From assembly GCA_000751295.2 (NCBI GenBank), contig CCMO02000001.1, positions 3,624,615-3,688,614 of the forward strand: 64,000 nt of DNA. Reading direction: 5' to 3'. The notes beneath the pieces are model-generated. The model ran no database searches. It was not told the origin of the DNA and saw only the letters and a list, made by a program, of their open reading frames with translations. Origin of the DNA: a bacterium YEK0313 (GTDB lineage Bacteria; Pseudomonadota; Alphaproteobacteria; Rhizobiales; Phreatobacteraceae). Both the position numbers and the translations under genes were made by a program. Below are positions 37,281-46,946 of this stretch, piece after piece (positions within the stretch are counted from its first letter, which is position 1; each line of letters opens with the position of its first letter).

Positions 37281-39086
37281 TCAGACCCGCTCGGTCGGCA
37301 CCGCCACATCGAGAATGCGGAACTGCACGCGCTCACGCCCCTGCCAGCGGTCGACCGAAATCGAGCCGGCTACATGGATTGGACGGCCCCGGTTCTCCGC
37401 CAGCGCCCGGCCGATCGGCTGGCCGGCGGCCCGGAACGCGATGGCATCGATGCTGGCCTTGTCGCCGCCGGTGAGGCGCGTGCGGACGTGGGCGGTGCCG
37501 ACCTCTTCGGCATAGGCCACGGTGTGGGCCGGCAGGACCAGCACCGGTTCGGCATTGCCCGAGCCGAAAGGCCCGGCACGGTCGATGAGGGCCGCGAGTT
37601 CCGGCCGCACCGCGGCAGCGGTGGTCGCGGCATCGATCGCGAGCGCATCCTCGCGGCGGACCCGTTCGACCGCCGGAGCGAGCCGGTCTTCCAGAAATGC
37701 CCGGAAATCGGCGAGGCGCTCACGCGAAACGGTGATGCCGGCGGCCATGGCGTGGCCGCCGCCCTTGGTCAGAAGGCCGGCGGCGACCGCCTGGCGCACG
37801 GCCGCGCCGAGATCGACGCCCGGCAGCGACCGGCCGGAACCGGTACCGACATCGCCGGTGAAGGCAATCGCGAAGGCCGGCCGCTTGAACCGCTCCTTCA
37901 GGCGCGAGGCGACGAGGCCGACGACGCCGGCATGCCAGCCGGCGCCGGCGGTGACCACGACCGAGGTCCCTTCCTCCAGCGGCCCGAGGGCCGCCAGCGC
38001 CTCGGCTTCCGCTTCGGCCACAGTGCCGAGCTCGACCACCTGCCGCTCGCGGTTCAGCCGATCGAGCTCGGCCGCGATGCGCTGCGCCTCGAGCGTGTCA
38101 CCCGTCGTCAGAAGCCGCGCGCCGAGGCCGGCATCGCCGATCCGGCCGCCGGCATTGATGCGCGGGCCGATGAGGAAGCCGAGATGATAGGGCGTCGGCG
38201 GACCGTCGAGACGGGCGACGTCCATCAGCGCGCGCAACCCGACATTGTCGCGCCGGCGCATGACGGCAAGGCCGCGCGCGACGAAAGCCCGGTTGAGCCC
38301 GGTCAGCGGCACGACATCGGCCACCGTGCCGAGCGCAACGAGGTCGAGGAGGCGCATCAGGTCGGGCTCGGGCCGCGCCGAACTCCAGAAGCCCCGCGCG
38401 CGCAAGGCCCGGTTGAGCGCCACCACCAGCATGAAGGTGACGCCGGCCGCGCAGAGATGGCCGAGCCCGGAGAGATCGTCGAGACGGTTGGGATTGACGA
38501 GGGCCGCAACCGCGGGAAGCGTCTCGTCGGCCTGGTGATGATCGACCACCACCACGTCGAAACCGATCCGGCCTGCCTCGGCCAGCACCTCGTGGCTGGT
38601 CGTGCCACAGTCGAGCGTCACGAGCAGCGTCGCGCCATCGGCCCTCAGCGCCCGGATCGCGTCGCTGTTCGGGCCGTAGCCTTCGAAAATGCGGTCGGGA
38701 ATGCGCACGACCGGAGCAAGGCCGCAATCCCTGAGGAACAGCGTCAGCAGCGCCGAGGAGGTTGCGCCATCAACATCATAGTCGCCGAAGATCGCGATCT
38801 TTTCCTCGGCGAGCACCGCCCGCACGAGGCGTTCGACGGCCCGGTCCATGTCGGTCAGCACCGAGGGATCGGGCATGGCTGCCCGGATCGTCGGTTCAAG
38901 GAAGGCCTCGACGGCCTCGGCGGGGATCCCCCGGCCGGCGAGCACCCGCGCGAGAATGTCGGGCAGGTCGTGCGCCTGCGTGATCGCCAGCGCCTGTGCC
39001 CGGCCCAGATCGTCCAGCCGGTCGCGCCAGGCGCGACCGAGAACCGATTGCCGGACCCCGAGGAACAGCCGCGGCGGGTTGAGCAT
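37281..39086 (-). CDS. recJ: Single-stranded-DNA-specific exonuclease RecJ
   Basis: RecJ is a 5'-3' ssDNA exonuclease used in RecF-pathway recombination, base excision and mismatch repair. The 601-residue protein shows the DHH-family motifs in order: IAIFGDYDVDGATSSALL (motif I), the second acidic motif in TLLVTLDCGTTSHEV, VVVVDHHQADETLP (DHH near residue 182), and the DHHA1 GGGHAMAAGITV motif. It ends with the OB-fold (VHVAGSISVDRWQGRERVQFRI, 20 of these residues conserved). It lies 14 bp downstream of glpX in the hom-glpX-recJ order typical of rhizobia. Confidence 0.97.
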   Translation of the reverse strand: MLNPPRLFLGVRQSVLGRAWRDRLDDLGRAQALAITQAHDLPDILARVLAGRGIPAEAVEAFLEPTIRAAMPDPSVLTDMDRAVERLVRAVLAEEKIAIFGDYDVDGATSSALLTLFLRDCGLAPVVRIPDRIFEGYGPNSDAIRALRADGATLLVTLDCGTTSHEVLAEAGRIGFDVVVVDHHQADETLPAVAALVNPNRLDDLSGLGHLCAAGVTFMLVVALNRALRARGFWSSARPEPDLMRLLDLVALGTVADVVPLTGLNRAFVARGLAVMRRRDNVGLRALMDVARLDGPPTPYHLGFLIGPRINAGGRIGDAGLGARLLTTGDTLEAQRIAAELDRLNRERQVVELGTVAEAEAEALAALGPLEEGTSVVVTAGAGWHAGVVGLVASRLKERFKRPAFAIAFTGDVGTGSGRSLPGVDLGAAVRQAVAAGLLTKGGGHAMAAGITVSRERLADFRAFLEDRLAPAVERVRREDALAIDAATTAAAVRPELAALIDRAGPFGSGNAEPVLVLPAHTVAYAEEVGTAHVRTRLTGGDKASIDAIAFRAAGQPIGRALAENRGRPIHVAGSISVDRWQGRERVQFRILDVAVPTERV

Positions 39087-39100
39087 GGGCGCCGGGCTCG

Positions 39101-40102
39101 TCAGTCCAGGTGGAACTTCTCGAACTGCCGGTGCTCGCCGAAAATGCGCCGGACGGTGCCGGTGGTCGAGCGATAGACGATGGTTTCGGTGGTGATCAGG
39201 TCGGGACCGAAAAACACGCCCTTGAGCAGAGCGCCGTCGGTGACGCCGGTCGCGGCCACGATGACGTCGCCGGAGGCCATCTCCTCCATCGTATATTTCT
39301 TGTGCGGGTCCTTCACGCCCATCGTGCGGGCGCGCTCGACCTTGGCCTCCGAATCCAGAATGAGCCGGCCCTGCATCTGGCCGCCGACGCAGCGCAGCGC
39401 CGCCGCCGCCAGCACGCCCTCCGGCGCGCCGCCGATGCCGAGATAGATGTCGATGCCGGTCTCGGCCGCGCTCGCCGTGTGGATGACGCCGGCGACGTCG
39501 CCGTCGGTGATCAGGCGGATCGCCGCGCCCGTGCCGCGCACCGCCTCGATGAGCTTGGCGTGACGCGGCCGGTCCATGATCAGCGCGGTGATCTCGTTCG
39601 GCTTCACGCCCTTGGCCTTGGCGATGGCGTGGATATTGTCGACCGGCGAGGCGTCGAGGTCGACGACGCCCTTGGGATAGCCCGGGCCGACCGCGATCTT
39701 GTCCATATAGACGTCGGGCGCATAGAGCAGGGAGCCCTGCTCGGCCATGGCGATCACGGCGATCGAGCCCGGCATGTCCTTGGCGCAGAGCGTCGTGCCT
39801 TCCAGCGGGTCGAGGGCGATATCGACCTTCGGCCCGTGCTTGGTGCCGACTTCCTCGCCGATATAGAGCATCGGCGCCTCGTCGCGCTCGCCCTCGCCGA
39901 TCACCACGCGGCCGTCGATCGGCAGCTTGTTCAATTCGCGCCGCATGGCATCGACCGCGGCCTGGTCGGCGGCTTTTTCATTGCCGCGCCCGCGCAAGCG
40001 CGCCGAAGCCACCGCCGCACGCTCGGTCACGCGCACGAGTTCCATCGACAGGACTCGCTCGATGACCAGGTTTTTCGGAACGGAAAGCCCGTGTTCGGAC
40101 AT
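39101..40102 (-). CDS. glpX: Class II fructose-1,6-bisphosphatase
   Basis: GlpX dephosphorylates fructose 1,6-bisphosphate in gluconeogenesis and the Calvin cycle. Its 333 residues contain the class II signatures VVIGEGERDEAPMLYIGEEVG, DIALDPLEGTTLCAKDMPGS and YLGIGGAPEGVLAAAALRC (each shown without overlap to the next) with the metal-binding acidic residues in place. It starts 27 bp downstream of hom and is followed by recJ. Confidence 0.97.
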   Translation of the reverse strand: MSEHGLSVPKNLVIERVLSMELVRVTERAAVASARLRGRGNEKAADQAAVDAMRRELNKLPIDGRVVIGEGERDEAPMLYIGEEVGTKHGPKVDIALDPLEGTTLCAKDMPGSIAVIAMAEQGSLLYAPDVYMDKIAVGPGYPKGVVDLDASPVDNIHAIAKAKGVKPNEITALIMDRPRHAKLIEAVRGTGAAIRLITDGDVAGVIHTASAAETGIDIYLGIGGAPEGVLAAAALRCVGGQMQGRLILDSEAKVERARTMGVKDPHKKYTMEEMASGDVIVAATGVTDGALLKGVFFGPDLITTETIVYRSTTGTVRRIFGEHRQFEKFHLD

Positions 40103-40129
40103 GGCAATGCTCCCCTAGGAGGCTGTTTT

Positions 40130-41488
40130 TCAACTGCGTTCGATACGGATGACCTGCGGCCGCCCCAGGAGCACGCCGTCGGCATCCATGGCTTTCAGCG
40201 CGCGCTGCACCGCTGCCTCCGTCGTGGCATAGGTGATCAGCACGACCGGGGCCGGAGCTTCCGCTGCGGCAGGATCGGTGCCGCCCCGCACCGGGCCCGA
40301 ACGCCTTTGAACAATGGATTCCAGCGAAATCTTGTTCTGCGCCATGCGCGAGGCGATTCTGGCCGCCGTGCCCGGCCGGTCGACCACTTCCAGGCGGATG
40401 TAATAGCCGCCTTCGTGACGGGTCAATGGCGCCCGGGTCGGCTGGGTGAGCGAGGCGATCGGGCGGATGAACGGCGCCGTGCGGTGGCCGCGGGCGATGT
40501 CGGCGATATCGGCGATGACGGCGGAGGCCGTCGCATCGCCGCCGGCGCCCGGGCCGACCAGGGTCAGATCAACCGCGTCGGCATCGATCGCGACCGCGTT
40601 CAGCACGCCGTTGACCTGGGCGATCGCCGATTCCTTCGGCACGAAGGTCGGATGCACCCGCTGTTCGACGCCGTCGGCCGTGCGCTGGGCGACGCCGAGC
40701 AGCTTCACCCGGTAGCCGAGCTCGTCGGCCATCTTCAGGTCGACCGGCTTGATCGAGCGGATGCCCTCGATCGAAATGCCCTTGGTGTCGACCAGCGTGC
40801 CGAAAGCGAGGCTGGTAAGCAGCGAAAGCTTGTGGGCGGTGTCGAAGCCGTCGACGTCGAAGGTCGGATCGGCTTCGGCATAACCGAGCCGCTGCGCGTC
40901 CTCCAGGCAGGACTCGAACGAAATCCCCTCCTCCGCCATGCGCGTGAGGATATAGTTGCAGGTGCCGTTGAGGATGCCGTAGACGCGCTCGATGGCATTG
41001 CCGACCAGACCCTCGCGCAGGGTCTTGATCACCGGGATGCCGCCGGCGACCGCCGCTTCGAAATTCAGCGGCACGCCCTTTTTCTCGGCGCGGCGGGCGA
41101 GCGCCGTGCCATGGGCAGCGAGCAGCGCCTTGTTCGCCGTCACCACGGCCTTGCCGGCGCCGAGCGCCGTCTCGACCGCCTGCTTGGCCGGGCCTTCGGC
41201 GCCGCCCATCAGTTCGACGAAGACATCGATATTGCCGTCGGCGGCGAGCGCCACGGGATCGTCGACCCAGCGCATGCCGTCGAGCGCGATGCCGCGGTCG
41301 CGGTTGCGATCGCGCGCCGAGACCGCCACCACCTTGATCCGCCGGCCCGAGGCCTCGTTCAGCAGGTTGTCGCGCTTCGCCATCAGGCGGACGACCGACG
41401 CGCCCACCGTGCCGAGGCCGGCAATGCCGACCCTCAAAGCCCCCGCCGCGCCGGAACCGGCGACGCCTACCTTCGAAATGTCCTGCAT
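40130..41488 (-). CDS. hom: Homoserine dehydrogenase
   Basis: Hom reduces aspartate semialdehyde to homoserine for threonine and methionine synthesis. The 452-residue protein has the N-terminal NAD(P) fold (RVGIAGLGTVGASVVRLM), the catalytic region with GILNGTCNYILTRM, DVDGFDTAHKLSLLTSLAF and the lysine-bearing DLKMADELGYRVKLLG, and a C-terminal ACT domain (YYIRLEVVDRPGTAARIASR) for threonine feedback. Its length suits a monofunctional ACT-containing enzyme. It lies between the dapB-like gene and glpX. Confidence 0.97.
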   Translation of the reverse strand: MQDISKVGVAGSGAAGALRVGIAGLGTVGASVVRLMAKRDNLLNEASGRRIKVVAVSARDRNRDRGIALDGMRWVDDPVALAADGNIDVFVELMGGAEGPAKQAVETALGAGKAVVTANKALLAAHGTALARRAEKKGVPLNFEAAVAGGIPVIKTLREGLVGNAIERVYGILNGTCNYILTRMAEEGISFESCLEDAQRLGYAEADPTFDVDGFDTAHKLSLLTSLAFGTLVDTKGISIEGIRSIKPVDLKMADELGYRVKLLGVAQRTADGVEQRVHPTFVPKESAIAQVNGVLNAVAIDADAVDLTLVGPGAGGDATASAVIADIADIARGHRTAPFIRPIASLTQPTRAPLTRHEGGYYIRLEVVDRPGTAARIASRMAQNKISLESIVQRRSGPVRGGTDPAAAEAPAPVVLITYATTEAAVQRALKAMDADGVLLGRPQVIRIERS

Positions 41489-41586
41489 GAGGAACTGATC
41501 CGCGACATCAGCGGCGATGCGCCGCGCCGGGCTTGTGCCCGATTTGGCCGGTCAAGGCAAGGAATGGCAGGCCGCGCGCGGCCGCC

Positions 41587-42393
41587 TCAATCGATGAGGT
41601 GATCGATGCCCCTGACGAGCCCGACCTGGCCGCCGACCTTGCGCACGGCAAGCAGCGTGCCGCCGACATAGGGCGCGGCGGAGGCACCGGCATCGTGGCG
41701 GATCGTCAGCCTCTCGTCGGGCAGGCCGAAGATCGCCTCCGCCGAGAGGACATAGGAAGGCATGCGCACCGAGTGGACCTGAACGGCGATGCCGCCGTCG
41801 TTGACGGCACCACCGCGCGTCTCCTGGATGCCGCCGAGTTCGCCGACCGGCTTTGCGGTGCCGGCGAGGCGCACCTTCGACAGGATCTCGCCGAGCTCGC
41901 GGCCCGTTCCCGACGGCGTATCGGGCTTCGTCGCCGAGGCATAATCGATGATCTCGACATCGGGAATATGGCGGGCCGCAATGGTGGCGAAGCGCTTCAG
42001 CAGCGAGGCCGTGATGGAGAAGTTGCCGGCAGCGATGACGCCGCGCCCGGCGGCCCGCGCGGCGGCGTCGATCTCGGCATAATCCGCGGCCGAAAGGCCC
42101 GACGTGCCGACGATCACATGGCGCCCCGCACCGACGGCCGCCAGCGCATGCCCCTTCACGACATGCGGCTTGGTATAGTCGACGACCACGTCGGACGGCG
42201 CGGCGAGCGCCTCTTCGAGGCTTGCCGTCACCGTCACGCCGAGCGCGGGCATGCCGGCGGCGATGCCGGCATCCTCGCCCGCCGCCGACCGGGCGACCGC
42301 GCCGGCAAGCTCCAGATCCGTCGCGGCGCTGACCGCCTTGACGAGTTCACGGCCGACCCAGCCGGTCGCACCGACGACGATGATCTTGATCAT
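41587..42393 (-). CDS. 4-hydroxy-tetrahydrodipicolinate reductase-like protein (divergent active site)
   Basis: DapB reduces 4-hydroxy-tetrahydrodipicolinate in lysine/diaminopimelate synthesis. The 268-residue protein has the DapB fold: N-terminal IIVVGATGWVGRELVKA, the domain crossover with VIVGTSG and AAGNFSITASLLKRFA, and substrate loop DTPSGTGRELGE. The enzymatic HH pair of the canonical EAHHRHKxDAPSGT motif is absent; this protein reads IIDYASATKPDTPSGT, keeping the lysine but losing the catalytic histidine. It sits between the AlaC-like gene and hom, 41 bp from the former. It is either a variant DapB or a reductase with another substrate. Confidence 0.8.
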   Translation of the reverse strand: MIKIIVVGATGWVGRELVKAVSAATDLELAGAVARSAAGEDAGIAAGMPALGVTVTASLEEALAAPSDVVVDYTKPHVVKGHALAAVGAGRHVIVGTSGLSAADYAEIDAAARAAGRGVIAAGNFSITASLLKRFATIAARHIPDVEIIDYASATKPDTPSGTGRELGEILSKVRLAGTAKPVGELGGIQETRGGAVNDGGIAVQVHSVRMPSYVLSAEAIFGLPDERLTIRHDAGASAAPYVGGTLLAVRKVGGQVGLVRGIDHLID

Positions 42394-42434
42394 GAGCCTG
42401 CCTGCTTGTCTGTCCTGTTGCGCAGTCGCGCTGA

Positions 42435-43664
42435 TTATCGTCCGGCGGCCGCGAGCGGAACCACATTGTGCAGCGTCGTGGCGGCGGTGTCGAAGAAGCG
42501 CTTGACGTTGCGCGCGGCCTGCTTGATGCGCTGCTCATTCTCGACCACCGCGATGCGCACATAGTCGTCGCCGTGCTCGCCGAAGCCGATGCCGGGAGCG
42601 ACCGCGACTTCGGCCTTCTCGACCAGCAGCTTGGCGAATTCGAGCGAGCCGAGCGACTTGAACGGCTCCGGGATCGGCACCCAGGCGAACATCGAGGCCT
42701 GCGGCGCGGGAACGGCCCAGCCGCTCTTGCCGAAGCTGTCGATCAGCACGTCGCGCCGCTTGCGATAGGTCTCGCGCATCTCGCGGATGCAGTCCTCGGG
42801 ACCGTTCAGCGCGGCGGTCGCCGCCACCTGCACCGGCGTGTAGGCACCATAGTCGAGATAGCTTTTCACCCGCGCGAGCGCCGCGCAGAGGCGCTCGTTG
42901 CCGACCGCAAAGCCCATGCGCCAGCCGGCCATGGAAAAGGTCTTGGACATCGAGGTGAATTCGACCGCGACATCGAAGGCGCCGGGCACCTGCAGGATCG
43001 AGGGCGGCGGGTTGTTGTCGTCGAAATAGACCTCGGCATAGGCGAGGTCGGAAAGCACGATGAGCTCGTGCTTCTTCGCAAAGCGCACCAGTTCGCCATA
43101 GAAGGCGAGATCCGCCACCTGCGCCGTCGGGTTGGAGGGATAGCAGACGACCACCGCAATGGGCTTCGGGATCGAATGCTGCATCGCGCGCTCCATGGCG
43201 CGGAAATACTCGTCGTCCGCCGTCGCCGGCACGGACCGGATGACGCCGCCGGCCATCAGGAAGCCGAAGGCGTGGATCGGATAGCTCGGATTCGGGCAGA
43301 GGACGACGTCGCCCGGCGCGGTGATCGCCTGGGCCATGTTGGCAAAGCCCTCCTTCGAGCCCAGCGTCGCGATGACCTGGGTCTCCGGATTGAGCTTCAC
43401 GCCGAAACGGCGGGCATAGTAGGCCGCCTGCGCGCGCCGCAGCCCCGGAATGCCCTTGGAGGCGGAATAGCGGTCCGTGCGCGGCTTGCCGATGGTTTCC
43501 TTGAGCTTCTCGATCACGTGGTCGGGCGCCGGCAGGTCCGGATTGCCCATGCCGAGATCGATGATGTCCACGCCCTTAGCTCGCGCCGCGGCCTTCACCT
43601 TGTTCACTTGCTCGAACACATAAGGCGGCAGGCGACGGATGCGGTGAAAGTCGGTCGTGGTCAT
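42435..43664 (-). CDS. AlaC/LL-diaminopimelate-type aminotransferase
   Basis: This 409-residue fold-type I PLP aminotransferase begins with the AlaC-type motif FHRIRRLPPYVFEQVNKVKA. It contains DLGMGNPDLPAPDHV, GSKEGFANMAQA, YPSNPTAQV and the PLP lysine in SMSKTFSMAGWRMGF. Rhizobial homologues next to hom are annotated variously as glutamate-pyruvate aminotransferase AlaC or LL-diaminopimelate aminotransferase. The dapB-like neighbour fits a lysine/diaminopimelate role, but sequence alone does not settle it. It is first in the unit AlaC-dapB-hom-glpX-recJ. Confidence 0.93.
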   Translation of the reverse strand: MTTTDFHRIRRLPPYVFEQVNKVKAAARAKGVDIIDLGMGNPDLPAPDHVIEKLKETIGKPRTDRYSASKGIPGLRRAQAAYYARRFGVKLNPETQVIATLGSKEGFANMAQAITAPGDVVLCPNPSYPIHAFGFLMAGGVIRSVPATADDEYFRAMERAMQHSIPKPIAVVVCYPSNPTAQVADLAFYGELVRFAKKHELIVLSDLAYAEVYFDDNNPPPSILQVPGAFDVAVEFTSMSKTFSMAGWRMGFAVGNERLCAALARVKSYLDYGAYTPVQVAATAALNGPEDCIREMRETYRKRRDVLIDSFGKSGWAVPAPQASMFAWVPIPEPFKSLGSLEFAKLLVEKAEVAVAPGIGFGEHGDDYVRIAVVENEQRIKQAARNVKRFFDTAATTLHNVVPLAAAGR

Positions 43665-43697
43665 TGGTTCGGGTCGTCTTGGCTGGTGTGGAATCCT

Positions 43698-43711
43698 GGT
43701 GTCGTGACACC
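43698..43711. promoter_or_regulatory. Inverted repeat upstream of the AlaC-like gene
   Basis: GGTGTCGTGACACC has 6-bp arms (GGTGTC / GACACC) around a 2-bp centre, 34 bp upstream of the aminotransferase start. It could be an operator; no regulator is implied. Confidence 0.25.
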
Positions 43712-43955
43712 TTTCGCGCGGCTTGCTCCGATGCGGAACCGAGATCGCGCGAAAGCCATCAAAACGTTAAGCGATTTAATAAATTGCCAGCGCCCCGTCT
43801 CCGGCATCGGCGCCGTCCCGAAATCGGGGCGAGCGCACGTGCAGGACACCGGAAGCTCCGGCAAGGCCGCCAGACCTAACACGGCGCGGGCGGCAGCGGA
43901 ATGCTTGTCTGATCGGTTGTTGCGCCCCGCCGGCCGAAACCGGCCCCGATGCGGC

Positions 43956-44468
43956 TCAGCGGCGCGGCTGGGATTGCGGCAGCGGCTCGTCTTCTTCGAT
44001 GGCCGGACGCGAGCCCGGATCCGGACCGCGCACGCGCCCGGACGAGGTCAGGCGGCGGTCCATGGCGCCGACCTGGTTGTCGCGGGCGGCCTGCAGCGCG
44101 CGCTGGCGCTCGGCCTGCTGGGCGGCAGTGAGCAGTTCGGGCGTTTCCGACGAGCGTGCCGGCGGCGTCACGCGCGGCGGTTGCGGCAGGCGCGAGATGA
44201 GGGTTGCCGAGCCGTAGCCGCTCGCCCGGATCGGCTGCGGCTGCCAGAGGCCGCCGCCGGCAACGGCGGGCAAGGGAATGCGGCGCGAGGGACCATAGGG
44301 CGAGGGATATTCGTCGTTGGCGGTCTGGCAGCCGCCGAGCGCCAGCGCCGCGAGGGCGATCACGCCGAGGCCGGCCTTGGCTCCGCGGGCCCTGGCCCGG
44401 CCGGTTCCGGCAGCACCTGCCCCGCCCGCTCTCGCTGCCGTCCCAGCCTTATCCGTCATGTCCCGCAT
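43956..44468 (-). CDS. Predicted lipoprotein, unknown function
   Basis: This 170-residue protein has an Arg/Ala-rich cytoplasmic start, a hydrophobic segment (GLGVIALAALALGG) and a lipobox LGGC at about residue 47, indicating a lipid-anchored envelope protein. The mature part is Pro/Gln/Arg-rich and probably disordered (PQPPRVTPPARSSETPELLT; AAQQAERQRALQAARDNQVG), ending in an acidic-basic tail. I do not recognise a domain. It is divergent from phaC across a 292-bp region. The start may instead be the internal MTDKAG (4 residues later). Confidence 0.8.
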   Translation of the reverse strand: MRDMTDKAGTAARAGGAGAAGTGRARARGAKAGLGVIALAALALGGCQTANDEYPSPYGPSRRIPLPAVAGGGLWQPQPIRASGYGSATLISRLPQPPRVTPPARSSETPELLTAAQQAERQRALQAARDNQVGAMDRRLTSSGRVRGPDPGSRPAIEEDEPLPQSQPRR

Positions 44469-44760
44469 ATCGATCTCCAGAGAGCCTCGCCGCCATCTTT
44501 CGCTGGCGGTGTGCTCGCGGCCTTCCTAATATGGATCGGGCAAAAAGTGGACCGATTTCGTACCGGTGTCGTGATCCCGAAATTCGCAGCTTCCTATATC
44601 AGGCGAGCGGGCGAATTTCGAAACCAAAACGACACGGGGGCTCGACAGGGTGCTAGCGTCCTTGTCGAATCCGAAAGGCGCCCGACATTCCGGTATCGGG
44701 ATGCGGCGCGTCTCGGGCTCGAGGCGCTGGACGAAAGCGGCGAAAACCGGAGGGAAGCTC

Positions 44761-46932
44761 ATGGCGAAAGGCGATTCGAGCAAGCCGAAGGCACCCAGTG
44801 CTCCACGCGGTGCGGCCAGACGCTCGAAAGCTGCCGCCGAGCCGGTCGAAGCCGGGCGCCCGCGCAGCGCAGCCGCCAAGGCCGCGAAACCGGCGGTCAA
44901 GCAGGCTCCGGCGCACGCCGCTCCCGCCAAGGCCTCGGCTGCGAAAGCCGCCGGAGCGAGCGCCAGGCCGCGCCCGGCCAAATCCAGAACGGCAGCCAAG
45001 AGCCCGGCCGCGCCGAGCGCGGCGGCTGCGGCCACGCCGCCGGCTCGGCCGCACCTCGTGGCGATCGAAGGCGGTGCCGCCCAGCGCCAGGCTGCGGCAC
45101 AAAGTCCAGCCCCTGCCGCGGCGGCCGGCGCCGGTGATCACGGCAGCGACGATCCGTTCCGCTTCCGCGCGATGGATGTCGAGCGCCTCTCGTCCAACGT
45201 CGCGCGCATGATCGAGCTCGGCGGCAAGGCCTTCGCCGCCTATATGAAGCCGCGCGAGACCGGCAGCCACCCGAGCGAACAACCCGAAGGCTTGGCCGAT
45301 ATCGTCAAGACGCTGGGTCTCGTTGCCGAATTCTGGCTGAAGGATCCGCAGCGGGCGATGACCATCCAGTCGGAATTCACCAGCCGCTACATGGAGCTGT
45401 GGGCCGCTTCGCTGAAGATGATGGGCGGCGAGAAGGCCGAGCCGGTGGTAAAACCCGACGCCCGCGACAACCGGTTCAAGGACCGGCAGTGGAGCGACAA
45501 CGCCTTTTTCGACTTCCTCAAGCAGTTCTACCTCGTGACCACGGGGCTTGCCGAGCGCTTCGTCGAACGGGCCGATCTCGACGGCCACACCAAGCACAAG
45601 GCCGGCTTCTACATGCGGCAGATCGTCAACGCCCTGTCGCCGTCCAATTTCGTGCCGACCAATCCCGAGCTGCTGCGCGAGACCATCGGCTCGAGCGGCG
45701 AGAACCTGGTGCGCGGCATGCAGCTGCTGGCCGAGGACATCGAGCGTGGCGGCGGCGACCTGAAGATCCGCCAGTCCGACGACAGCCCCTTCGCCCTCGG
45801 CAAGAACCTGGCGGTCACGCCCGGCAAGGTGATCTACGAAAACGACCTGATGCAGCTCATCCAATATTCCCCGACCACCGAGAAGGTCGGTGCGGTGCCG
45901 CTGCTGATCATTCCGCCCTGGATCAACAAGTTCTACATCCTCGACCTCGTCCAGGACAAAAGCTTCATCAAATGGGCGGTCGACCAGGGCCTGACCGTGT
46001 TCGTCGTGTCCTGGGTCAACCCCGACCAGCGGCATGCCCGCAAGAGCTTTGCCGACTATATGCATGAGGGGCCGATCGCCGCCCTGAAGGTGGTGGGCGA
46101 AGTGACCGGCCAGAAGCGATCGCACGTCATCGGCTATTGCGTCGGCGGCACGCTGCTCGCGGTCACGCTCGGCTACATGGCGGCCAAGGGCATCGACCTC
46201 GTCGAGACGGCGACCTTCTTCACCACCCAGGTCGACTTCACCCATGCCGGCGACCTCAAGGTGTTCGTCGACGAGGATCAGATCCAGACGCTGGAAAAGC
46301 GGATGGCCCAGACCGGCTATCTGGAAGGCAGCCAGATGGCCAATGCCTTCAACATGCTGCGGTCGAACGACCTGATCTGGTCCTACGTCGTCAACAACTA
46401 CATGAAGGGCAAGACGCCGATGCCCTTCGACCTGCTCTACTGGAACGCCGATTCGCCGCGCATGCCGGCGGCCAATCATTCCTTCTATCTGCGCCACTGC
46501 TACCTCAACAACGACCTGTCCAGCGGCCGCATGGAGGTCGACGGCGAGAAGCTCGACCTGAAGAAGGTCAAGGTGCCAGTCTACAACCTCGCCGCGCGCG
46601 AGGACCATATCGCCCCTGCCCGCTCGGTGTTCCTCGGCTCGTCGGCCTTCGGCGGACCGGTGGAATATGTCATGGCCGGGTCCGGGCACATTGCCGGCGT
46701 CGTCAATCCGCCGGCCAAGGGCAAATACCAGCATTGGACCGGCGGCCCGCCGGTCGGCGATTTCGACGCCTGGGTCGCCAAGGCGACCGAACATCCCGGC
46801 TCGTGGTGGCCGCACTGGCGCGAATGGATCAGGCGCCATGACGGCAAGGAGGTTGCGGCCCGCGCGATCGGCAATAAGAAGCATCGGCCGATCGAAGACG
46901 CGCCCGGCCGCTATGTGAAGGTGAAATATTGA
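44761..46932 (+). CDS. phaC: Class I poly(3-hydroxyalkanoate) synthase with long basic N-terminal tail
   Basis: PhaC polymerises 3-hydroxyacyl-CoA into storage polyester granules. From MAKGDSSKPKAPSAPRG (GGAGGG upstream of ATG 44761) the protein has 723 residues, more than 100 above the usual 560-600. The excess is an N-terminal tail (about residues 1-130) rich in Ala, Lys, Pro and Arg, like histone H1 or the PAKKA tails of granule-DNA linkers. The body has the PhaC_N domain and lipase-like box GYCVGGTLL with nucleophile C460, the aspartate in AREDHIAP and the histidine in GSGHIAGVV. No phaAB lies nearby. Confidence 0.96.
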   Translation: MAKGDSSKPKAPSAPRGAARRSKAAAEPVEAGRPRSAAAKAAKPAVKQAPAHAAPAKASAAKAAGASARPRPAKSRTAAKSPAAPSAAAAATPPARPHLVAIEGGAAQRQAAAQSPAPAAAAGAGDHGSDDPFRFRAMDVERLSSNVARMIELGGKAFAAYMKPRETGSHPSEQPEGLADIVKTLGLVAEFWLKDPQRAMTIQSEFTSRYMELWAASLKMMGGEKAEPVVKPDARDNRFKDRQWSDNAFFDFLKQFYLVTTGLAERFVERADLDGHTKHKAGFYMRQIVNALSPSNFVPTNPELLRETIGSSGENLVRGMQLLAEDIERGGGDLKIRQSDDSPFALGKNLAVTPGKVIYENDLMQLIQYSPTTEKVGAVPLLIIPPWINKFYILDLVQDKSFIKWAVDQGLTVFVVSWVNPDQRHARKSFADYMHEGPIAALKVVGEVTGQKRSHVIGYCVGGTLLAVTLGYMAAKGIDLVETATFFTTQVDFTHAGDLKVFVDEDQIQTLEKRMAQTGYLEGSQMANAFNMLRSNDLIWSYVVNNYMKGKTPMPFDLLYWNADSPRMPAANHSFYLRHCYLNNDLSSGRMEVDGEKLDLKKVKVPVYNLAAREDHIAPARSVFLGSSAFGGPVEYVMAGSGHIAGVVNPPAKGKYQHWTGGPPVGDFDAWVAKATEHPGSWWPHWREWIRRHDGKEVAARAIGNKKHRPIEDAPGRYVKVKY

Positions 46933-46946
46933 GCCAGAGAATACCG

